Positions 5,101-10,089 of a stretch of DNA of 10,089 bases are shown piece after piece. The notes under the pieces were generated by a model that had not been told where the DNA came from, did no database searches, and worked only from the letters and a program-made list of their open reading frames with translations. Each line of letters begins with the position of its first letter. Within the stretch, counting starts at the first letter, position 1. The translations under genes were made by a program, and so were the position numbers. Source of the stretch: an uncultured Thalassolituus sp. (GTDB lineage Bacteria > Pseudomonadota > Gammaproteobacteria > Pseudomonadales > Oceanobacteraceae); contig CAJXIT010000109.1 in NCBI GenBank assembly GCA_913054055.1, positions 1 to 10,089 on the forward strand. The letters are read 5' to 3'.

Positions 5101-6387
5101 ATGAAAATTTTTGAAGAAATCGAATCTGAAGTACAAAGCTATGCCCGTTCTTTCCCACGGGTTTTTCACCGTGCCAAAGGGGAAAAAATGTGGGACGAAG
5201 ACGGCAATGAATATTTAGACTTTTTAGCGGGTGCTGGCACGCTGAACTACGGCCATAACAATGATTTGTTTAAACCTATCTTAATGGACTACATCCAAAA
5301 CGATGGCATCACCCATGGTTTGGACATGCATACCAAAGCCAAAGGTGAATTTTTAGAAACCTTTAACGAAAAAATCCTAAAACCCCGCAACATGGACTAC
5401 ATGGTGCAGTTCACTGGGCCAACTGGCACCAACGCGGTTGAAGCAGCCATGAAGATTGCCCGCAACGTGACTGGCCAGCAAAACATCGTAACCTTTACAA
5501 ATGGCTTCCATGGTGTAAGCCTGGGCGCATTGGCCGCTACCGGTAACTCCCACCACAGAAACGCAGCAGGCGTGAGCTTGAACGGTGTGCACCGTATGCC
5601 GTACGACGGCTACCTAGGTGACAACATTGATACCACAGAATATTTAGACAAAGTGCTAAGCGATTCTAGTAGTGGCATTAATTCCCCTGCGGCTGTAATT
5701 GTAGAAGTTGTGCAAGGTGAAGGCGGCATTAACGTAGCCAGCATTGAATGGCTGAAAAGTTTGCAAACCGTTTGTAAAAAGCACGGCATTCTTTTAATCG
5801 TAGATGACATTCAAGCAGGTTGTGGGCGCACGGGCGATTACTTTAGCTTTGAAGAAGCGGGCATTGAGCCAGACATTATCACCCTATCTAAATCATTAGG
5901 AGGTTACGGTTTACCATTTGCTGTTGTATTAATGAAACCTGAATTAGATCAATGGAAACCGGGCGAGCACAACGGTACGTTCCGCGGTAATAACTTAGCA
6001 TTTGTGACTGCAAAAGCCGCCATTGAACATTATTGGTCTGACAAAACATTCAGTGATGAAATTAAACGCAAAGGCCAATACACCTCTGAGCGTTTGCAAA
6101 AAATTGTTGAGCAATACGGCGACGGCCGTTTCACCACACGGGGTCGTGGTATGTTCCAAGGCATTAACTGTGTGAACGGTGAAATTGCAGGCAAGATCAC
6201 GCGTAATGCCTTTAAAAAAGGTTTGATCATAGAAACCAGTGGCGCTGATGACCATGTGGTGAAATTCTTTTGCCCGCTAATCATCAGTGATGAAAACCTG
6301 AAAAAAGGCATCGACATTGTAGAGTCGGCTATTCAGGAAGTATGCGCCGAAGAGGGCAGCATTCCTGAAGAAAAAGTGTATTTCTAA
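5101..6387 (+). CDS. ectB: L-2,4-diaminobutyrate--2-oxoglutarate aminotransferase (ectoine synthesis)
   Basis: EctB is a PLP-dependent class III aminotransferase that makes L-2,4-diaminobutyrate from L-aspartate-beta-semialdehyde with glutamate as amino donor, the first ectoine-specific step. The protein has 428 aa, the usual size. Visible signatures are FLAGAGTLNYGHN (about residues 41-53), the PLP-phosphate region FTGPTGTNAVEAAMKIAR, NGFHGVSLGALAATGN, VVQGEGGINVAS, the cofactor-binding Asp235 in VDDIQAGCGRTG, and the Schiff-base Lys264 in TLSKSLGGYGLP. FRGNNLAFVTA follows. The C-terminal small domain is complete. AAGGA lies about 6 bases before the ATG, a better ribosome-binding site than that of ectA. 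It is the middle gene of the ectABC operon, 8 bases after ectA and 26 before ectC. Confidence 0.98.
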   Translation: MKIFEEIESEVQSYARSFPRVFHRAKGEKMWDEDGNEYLDFLAGAGTLNYGHNNDLFKPILMDYIQNDGITHGLDMHTKAKGEFLETFNEKILKPRNMDYMVQFTGPTGTNAVEAAMKIARNVTGQQNIVTFTNGFHGVSLGALAATGNSHHRNAAGVSLNGVHRMPYDGYLGDNIDTTEYLDKVLSDSSSGINSPAAVIVEVVQGEGGINVASIEWLKSLQTVCKKHGILLIVDDIQAGCGRTGDYFSFEEAGIEPDIITLSKSLGGYGLPFAVVLMKPELDQWKPGEHNGTFRGNNLAFVTAKAAIEHYWSDKTFSDEIKRKGQYTSERLQKIVEQYGDGRFTTRGRGMFQGINCVNGEIAGKITRNAFKKGLIIETSGADDHVVKFFCPLIISDENLKKGIDIVESAIQEVCAEEGSIPEEKVYF

Positions 6388-6413
6388 ATAGAATAAAAAA
6401 TTAAGGCTGTAAA

Positions 6414-6812
6414 ATGATTGTTAGAAATTTAAAAGACGCCCGCGAAAATGGCCGCCAAATTGTTGATCCAGATGGGAATTGGGATAGCACACGCTTATTG
6501 CTTAAAGAAGATGGCATGGGCTATTCGTTCCATATTACAACCATCTACAAAGATGGCGATTTTCAAATGCATTACCAAAACCATTACGAATCCGTTTACT
6601 GTATTTCAGGTCGCGGTGAAGTGGAAACTCTGGCCGATGGTAAAAAATACGCAATCGAACCCGGCACCATTTATAACCTAAACAAACACGACAAACATAT
6701 TCTGCGCGCGTTTGAAGAAATGACCATGGCCTGTGTATTTAATCCACCGCTAAACGGAAAAGAAGTGCACAACGCCGAAGGGGCATACGAACTAGAAGCC
6801 GATAGTATCTAA
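6414..6812 (+). CDS. ectC: L-ectoine synthase (cupin)
   Basis: EctC closes the ring of N-gamma-acetyl-diaminobutyrate by water elimination to give ectoine, the final product. It is a small (132 aa) metal-dependent cupin. The start MIVRNLKDA and the blocks GYSFHITTIYKDGDFQMHYQNH, ESVYCISGRGEVE, IEPGTIYNLNKHDKHILRA and VFNPPLNGKEVHN are family-typical. Glu59, Tyr87 and His95 fall at the positions of the iron-binding Glu/Tyr/His triad reported for Paenibacillus EctC. An AAGG SD precedes the ATG. No ectD hydroxylase or aspartokinase gene follows on this strand; the next gene is convergent. The host therefore makes ectoine from this locus, but any 5-hydroxyectoine would need a gene elsewhere. Confidence 0.98.
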   Translation: MIVRNLKDARENGRQIVDPDGNWDSTRLLLKEDGMGYSFHITTIYKDGDFQMHYQNHYESVYCISGRGEVETLADGKKYAIEPGTIYNLNKHDKHILRAFEEMTMACVFNPPLNGKEVHNAEGAYELEADSI

Positions 6813-6821
6813 TGGGCCTTT

Positions 6822-6849
6822 GAATGCACGCATCTTTATGCGTGTATTC
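6822..6849. terminator. Hairpin after ectC without a U-tract, possible transcript end
   Basis: Bases 6822-6833 pair with 6838-6849 in a 12-bp stem with one G-U pair and a CTTT loop (core CACGCAT / ATGCGTG). It starts 10 bases after the ectC stop. Neither strand shows a T-run directly after the stem, so it may be a weak terminator, a Rho-assisted end or an mRNA 3' stabiliser between two convergent genes. Confidence 0.45.
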
Positions 6850-6873
6850 TACGATTGGTTTAATAAATAAAAA

Positions 6874-8613
6874 CTATGATTGCACGGCTGTTTGAATTTG
6901 GTTTTTACCATTGGATTTTGCTGTATATAAAGCGCTATCTGCTGCGGTAATCATAGGTTCAAGCGTATTGAATTTTAATCGTTGGCGATTAAATATATTG
7001 GCCGTTGTGCCAGCCACGCCAAAGCTTGCGGTGACAGAAATATGCTTACTCTGAACTGGAATACTTAGGGCTTCAATGTCTAATCGGATGCGTTCAGCTT
7101 GCATAATGGCATGCTCTTGATCGGTTTCTGGTAGAAAAATAATAAACTCTTCTCCTCCCCATCTGGCGCAAATATCACTTTTTCGACAGGCGTGGGCAAT
7201 ACATTGTGCAATAATCTTAAGTGCTTTATCCCCAGCATCATGTCCGTGATCATCATTGATCGATTTAAAATCATCCACATCAACCAATACAACAGAGACG
7301 TTTCGCTGCTCACGAATCATATGTTGCCAAATAGGGCCGGATATATCATGAAAGCCTCTTCGATTATTTAATTGAGTTAGAATATCAGTGCGCGCATAAG
7401 ACTCTGCAATCACCTTATCCAGCTGCGCCATACGAAATTGTCTAGCTAACATGGTCGAAAGAAATAACGCTTCAATGGCCATGCCTATCTCAATGGCCTT
7501 AAAGGTGAAGTCATTATAAGGAACAAAAATACCCAGTACCGCTAAGGTAGAAATAGTGATGCAAAGCGCTGCGGTAACCGAAGAGAATAAAAAGATGATG
7601 GCGAATGGCTTGCCTGCTTTGATGGCTTTGACCCCCATCACTATGAATAAAATCACAAAGCAGGTATTCAATGAAAATGACAATGCCATGGAAAATAATA
7701 AGTGATCAATTATAAATCCAAATCCCATGCCGATGGGAATAAATACGGTGATGCCGACGACAAATTTATCCAGCTTGGGTGCATAGTCTCGGGTCTGCAA
7801 TATGGCGCGCGCGAAGTGCAGCCCTGCAATGCTGTAGGTAATCATCAAAAAGATATCTAGCCAATCTTGAAAGTATGGGCCAAAGTCGTTTGTGATAATG
7901 GTATGTAGCTGCCCTGTGTACGACAAACTATTTAAAACAAACCCAATTAAATACAGGCTGTACAGTCCGTATTGTTTTTGACGAATGAATAAAAATAGCA
8001 CCAAGTTGTAAAGTGCCAAAGCCAGCATTAATCCATACAGCAAGCCATATTGATAAGCATTACTGACCTCGTGCTTCGCAGACTCCTCTAATGAGCTAAA
8101 GCGTATGGGAATGGCCATTGGGCCTTTGCTTTCAATGCGGATAAATAAATCCGTGTTGCCAGGGGTATATGAATATTCAAAAGCGTAAAAACGGTATGGC
8201 AAGGGGCGTTGTTCAAATGCAATGCCATCACCACCAGAGATGTGCTTGATGACGTTTTCATCTTTTACTATCCAAGTATCAATGTAATCCAGCCAAGGAG
8301 TTTCAATGGCCAGTCGATAAGGCTGAGGCATTTTCTTGGAATTGATTAAACTGATTTTGATCCAAACCGGGTCTGCGCCTATACCTAATGCAATAGAGTG
8401 ATTGCTGCCGGTTTTAGCTTGGGGCGTTTCAAACAGTGGGATCGCTTCTTCCAGTGTCAGCCTTTCATCTGCTTCCTGAAAGTACAGGGCATATTCCCCT
8501 AACGTGCCCTGCTGCAATTCTGGTATTAACACCCTTTGGGACGCAATCGATGCGCTCAAGCAACTTTGGCTGTACAGGCAGAATAAGACTAATGGAAACA
8601 GCCATTTATTCAT
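6874..8613 (-). CDS. Membrane diguanylate cyclase with 7TMR-DISM sensor (DISMED2-7TM-GGDEF)
   Basis: This protein is predicted to make cyclic di-GMP from two GTP at the inner face of the cytoplasmic membrane in response to an extracytoplasmic ligand. I start it at 8613 (579 aa) because MNKWLFPLVLFCLYSQSCLSA is then a good signal peptide. An in-frame ATG at 8661 would add 16 residues in front of it. A periplasmic 7TMR-DISMED2-like domain (about residues 30-180, VWIKISLIN and PYRFYAFEYSY) is followed by seven or so membrane helices (about 190-400, opening YQYGLLYGLMLALALYNLVLF). A cytoplasmic GGDEF domain comes last, with RTDILTQLNNRRGF, DVDDFKSINDDHGHDAGDKAL and the active-site GGEEF at 486-490. 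An inhibitory RxxD (RKSD, 477-480) lies five residues before it, so product inhibition is expected. There is no EAL domain. The ligand cannot be read from sequence. It stands alone, convergent with ectC and divergent from the glutathione transferase gene. Confidence 0.92.
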   Translation of the reverse strand: MNKWLFPLVLFCLYSQSCLSASIASQRVLIPELQQGTLGEYALYFQEADERLTLEEAIPLFETPQAKTGSNHSIALGIGADPVWIKISLINSKKMPQPYRLAIETPWLDYIDTWIVKDENVIKHISGGDGIAFEQRPLPYRFYAFEYSYTPGNTDLFIRIESKGPMAIPIRFSSLEESAKHEVSNAYQYGLLYGLMLALALYNLVLFLFIRQKQYGLYSLYLIGFVLNSLSYTGQLHTIITNDFGPYFQDWLDIFLMITYSIAGLHFARAILQTRDYAPKLDKFVVGITVFIPIGMGFGFIIDHLLFSMALSFSLNTCFVILFIVMGVKAIKAGKPFAIIFLFSSVTAALCITISTLAVLGIFVPYNDFTFKAIEIGMAIEALFLSTMLARQFRMAQLDKVIAESYARTDILTQLNNRRGFHDISGPIWQHMIREQRNVSVVLVDVDDFKSINDDHGHDAGDKALKIIAQCIAHACRKSDICARWGGEEFIIFLPETDQEHAIMQAERIRLDIEALSIPVQSKHISVTASFGVAGTTANIFNRQRLKFNTLEPMITAADSALYTAKSNGKNQIQTAVQS

Positions 8614-8780
8614 CTGGGCGCCCATCGTTTGGGCGTTAAGCAAGGGGTAGAGTGCAAGCATAGTATTGATATTAGCTCACTTAGTGATGGATATAACAGC
8701 CAAAAGCAAAAACTTGACCGAAGTTGACTTGTATAGATAAAAAACCGAATCAGCGGCTATTTTGGGACAGTGTTATTCAT

Positions 8781-8811
8781 TTGAATTCTATTGTTTCTAT
8801 CTTCATATAAA
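8781..8811 (+). promoter_or_regulatory. Candidate promoter for the YghU-like glutathione transferase gene
   Basis: TTGAAT (8781-8786) is followed 17 bp later by CATATA (8804-8809); TATAAA (8806-8811) with a 19-bp spacer is the alternative. Both lie 45-50 bases before the ATG in the divergent region between two genes. Further upstream, TTGACC (8714-8719) and TTGACT (8724-8729) are spaced 10 bp apart, but no well-placed -10 follows either. Low certainty. Confidence 0.3.
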
Positions 8812-8855
8812 CGGTCTACATTGAATGGCAGTTTAAAACGCCTTAAGGAATATTT

Positions 8856-9701
8856 ATGTCAGATCCAACTTATACACCTCCAAAAGTCTGGAAGTGGGAA
8901 GAGGGTAATGGTGGGAAGTTTGCCAACATTAATCGACCTGTTTCTGGGGCGACCCATGAAAAAGCCCTTCCTAAAGGCCAGCACCCTTTTCAACTGTATT
9001 CGTTAGCTACTCCTAACGGTGTAAAAGTCACTGTAATGTTAGAAGAGTTAATCGAACTGGGCATCAAAGAAGCCGAATACGATGCGTATACTGTGAACAT
9101 TATGGAAGGGGAGCAATTTGGCAGTGACTTTGTGGCCATTAATCCAAACTCTAAAATTCCAGCATTAATGGATGTGAGTACCCAGCCTGAAACCCGAATA
9201 TTTGAATCCGGCGCAATCCTAGTTTACTTGGCAGAAAAATTTGATGCCTTTTTACCAAGCGACCCGGCAAAAAAAGCCAACGTTATGTCTTGGTTAATGT
9301 GGCAAATGGGAGCGACCCCCATGTTAGGCGGTGGCTTTGGTCACTTTTACGCCTATGCACCGGCAAAGTATCAATACCCAATTGATCGCTACACCATGGA
9401 AGTGAAGCGTCAATTGGATGTGCTTGATAAACAGCTGGAAAATAATACGTTTATAGCCGGAGAAGACTACACCATCGCGGATATGGCCATATGGCCTTGG
9501 TATGGGGCGTTAGTGAATAATGAAGTTTACGAAGCGGCCGAATTTATTGAAGCTCATACTTATAAAAATGTGATTCGCTGGGCTGAAGAAGTATCACAGA
9601 GACCTGCTGTAAAACGGGGGCGCATTGTGAATAAAGCTTGGGGCAACCCTGATGAGCAATTGTTAGAGCGTCATAGCATGGACGACTTTAAAGGCTTATA
9701 G
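8856..9701 (+). CDS. yghU: Nu-class glutathione S-transferase / disulfide-bond oxidoreductase, YghU-like
   Basis: This is a cytoplasmic glutathione-dependent enzyme. E. coli YghU of the nu class binds two glutathione molecules and shows disulfide reductase and peroxidase activity, so a redox or detoxification role is likely. The 281-aa protein (E. coli 288) matches YghU along its length: FANINRPVSGATHEKALPKGQHPFQLYSLATPNG, then VMLEEL and NPNSKIPAL in the thioredoxin-like domain with the GSH-contacting ESGAIL segment. The helical C-domain carries GGGFGHFYAYAPAKYQYPIDRYTMEVKR, LDVLDKQL, YTIADMAIWPW (the N-capping GST motif) and RPAVKRGRIVN. AAGGA lies 6 bases before the ATG. It is a single-gene unit with its own terminator, unrelated by sequence to the neighbouring cyclase. 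Confidence 0.95.
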   Translation: MSDPTYTPPKVWKWEEGNGGKFANINRPVSGATHEKALPKGQHPFQLYSLATPNGVKVTVMLEELIELGIKEAEYDAYTVNIMEGEQFGSDFVAINPNSKIPALMDVSTQPETRIFESGAILVYLAEKFDAFLPSDPAKKANVMSWLMWQMGATPMLGGGFGHFYAYAPAKYQYPIDRYTMEVKRQLDVLDKQLENNTFIAGEDYTIADMAIWPWYGALVNNEVYEAAEFIEAHTYKNVIRWAEEVSQRPAVKRGRIVNKAWGNPDEQLLERHSMDDFKGL

Positions 9702-9727
9702 GTCCCAGATAGGTCTTAGAGAAAACT

Positions 9728-9766
9728 AAAAGCGGATACGTTTAAAAAACAGTATCCGCTTTTTTA
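9728..9766. terminator. Bidirectional intrinsic terminator between yghU and the enoyl-CoA hydratase-like gene
   Basis: AGCGGATAC (9731-9739) pairs perfectly with GTATCCGCT (9752-9760) over a 12-nt loop. Flanking AAA and TTT (9728-9730, 9761-9763) extend the stem. TTTTT follows on the plus strand, and the minus strand also ends in a T-rich run. It lies 26 bases after the yghU stop and 12 bases beyond the end of the converging gene. Confidence 0.9.
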
Positions 9767-9777
9767 TTTAAGAGAGA

Positions 9778-10089
9778 TTAACTCTCAACATAGTTGGCCA
9801 GGCCAAACTCTTCGCGATAGCTGAATATTTTTTCACGCAGGCCATGTTTGATGGTGGTATAGGTTTTACGGTTTTTAGTTTTTAGGGTTTTAGCCAGTTT
9901 GAACGCTTCATCCTGTAATGTTTCTAAAGGATATAAATAATCTACAAAACCGGCTTCTAAACATTCTGTGCCGGTTTTTGGTGTGCCCAATAGCATCATC
10001 TCTTTCAAGGCTTGCTGGTTATAAAACAAATCTAAAATTGTGTGCATCTTAGGGCGGAATGGAATGTTGATGTTCACTTCTGGAAAGCA
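9778..10089 (-). CDS. Enoyl-CoA hydratase/isomerase family protein, C-terminal part (5' end beyond window)
   Basis: The frame is open from the right window edge to a TAA at 9780-9778, so about 103 residues of the C-terminal part are visible. It enters as CFPEVNINIPFRPKM, which fits the conserved F-x-PEV-x-x-x-x-P segment of crotonases, where the Glu is near the active site. LKEMMLLGTPKTGTECLEAGFVDYLYP is the typical later block (a G-x-x-x-x-x-x-E-A-x-x-x-G-x-V-D pattern), and a C-terminal helix with TTIKHGLRE follows. The fold acts on acyl-CoA thioesters as hydratase or delta3-delta2 isomerase; the visible part does not decide between them. A GTG at 10077 is internal to the domain, so I do not take it as the start. 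Confidence 0.75.
   Translation of the reverse strand, partial: CFPEVNINIPFRPKMHTILDLFYNQQALKEMMLLGTPKTGTECLEAGFVDYLYPLETLQDEAFKLAKTLKTKNRKTYTTIKHGLREKIFSYREEFGLANYVES

Noticed and set aside
4768..5169. A 133-codon minus-strand frame across the ectA-ectB junction
   Set aside because: It is antisense to two confidently identified ectoine genes and has no recognisable motif, so it is a shadow frame.
6030..6317. Overlapping minus-strand frames (5995-6255 and 6030-6317) inside ectB
   Set aside because: The frames are mutually overlapping, antisense to conserved EctB coding sequence, and contain no domain signal.
8714..8729. TTGACC/TTGACT tandem motifs as -35 boxes for yghU
   Set aside because: No reasonable -10 hexamer lies 16-18 bp downstream of either copy, and they are more than 120 bases from the ATG; chance repetition is as likely.
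9778..10077. Taking the rightmost gene as a complete 99-aa protein starting at GTG 10077
   Set aside because: The frame continues to the window edge and the upstream residues (CFPE) belong to the conserved crotonase segment, so the gene is truncated by the window.
1..10089. CRISPR array, insertion sequence, tRNA, toxin-antitoxin or defence genes
   Set aside because: I saw no regularly spaced repeats, transposase motifs, terminal inverted repeats, tRNA cloverleaf or toxin/defence domains; all longer frames are explained by the listed genes or are their shadows.

Overview
The window looks like chromosomal DNA of a marine or salt-adapted gammaproteobacterium. The glmU-glmS gene order, a ZntR-type regulator joined to an SO_0444-type metal permease, a nu-class glutathione transferase close to Escherichia coli YghU, and an ectoine cluster with a MarR-type regulator all point that way, and an Oceanospirillales-like lineage is my best guess. 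Base composition looks moderate (mid-40s % GC by eye) and even across the genes. I see no mobile element, tRNA, rRNA or CRISPR array.

Layout. (1) Positions 1-2039: the 3' end of glmU followed by complete glmS, the two enzymes around UDP-GlcNAc synthesis, with a structured 81-nt spacer between them. (2) 2190-3736: a metal-response operon made of a MerR-type operator/promoter, a ZntR-like regulator, and a two-half permease of the SO_0444/YraQ/ArsP type overlapping it by 4 bases, closed by a strong bidirectional terminator. (3) 3782-6849: an ectoine unit. A MarR-family regulator (EctR/CosR-like) is transcribed leftward, and ectA-ectB-ectC rightward from a 252-bp AT-rich divergent region. That region holds two related TTTAG-N4-CTAA operator candidates exactly 86 bp apart. 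(4) 6874-8613: a membrane diguanylate cyclase (7TMR-DISM sensor plus GGDEF) on the minus strand, convergent with ectC. (5) 8856-9701: a YghU-like glutathione transferase, then a bidirectional terminator, then the 3' end of a minus-strand enoyl-CoA hydratase/isomerase family gene running off the right edge.

How the genes work together. EctB, EctA and EctC convert L-aspartate-beta-semialdehyde to ectoine, a compatible solute. No ectD (hydroxylase) or dedicated aspartokinase gene follows ectC here. The MarR protein is the obvious candidate repressor of ectABC. The MerR-permease pair is a self-contained metal-tolerance unit that should switch itself on, because the MerR operator lies in front of the regulator gene and the permease is translationally coupled to it. 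The remaining genes are housekeeping or stress functions with no demonstrated link to these two units.

I did not find a clearly undescribed system. The most useful leads are the paired ectoine operators, the unusual start region of the MarR gene, the altered metal-ligand pattern of the MerR protein, and the hairpins around the glmU stop codon and glmS leader.
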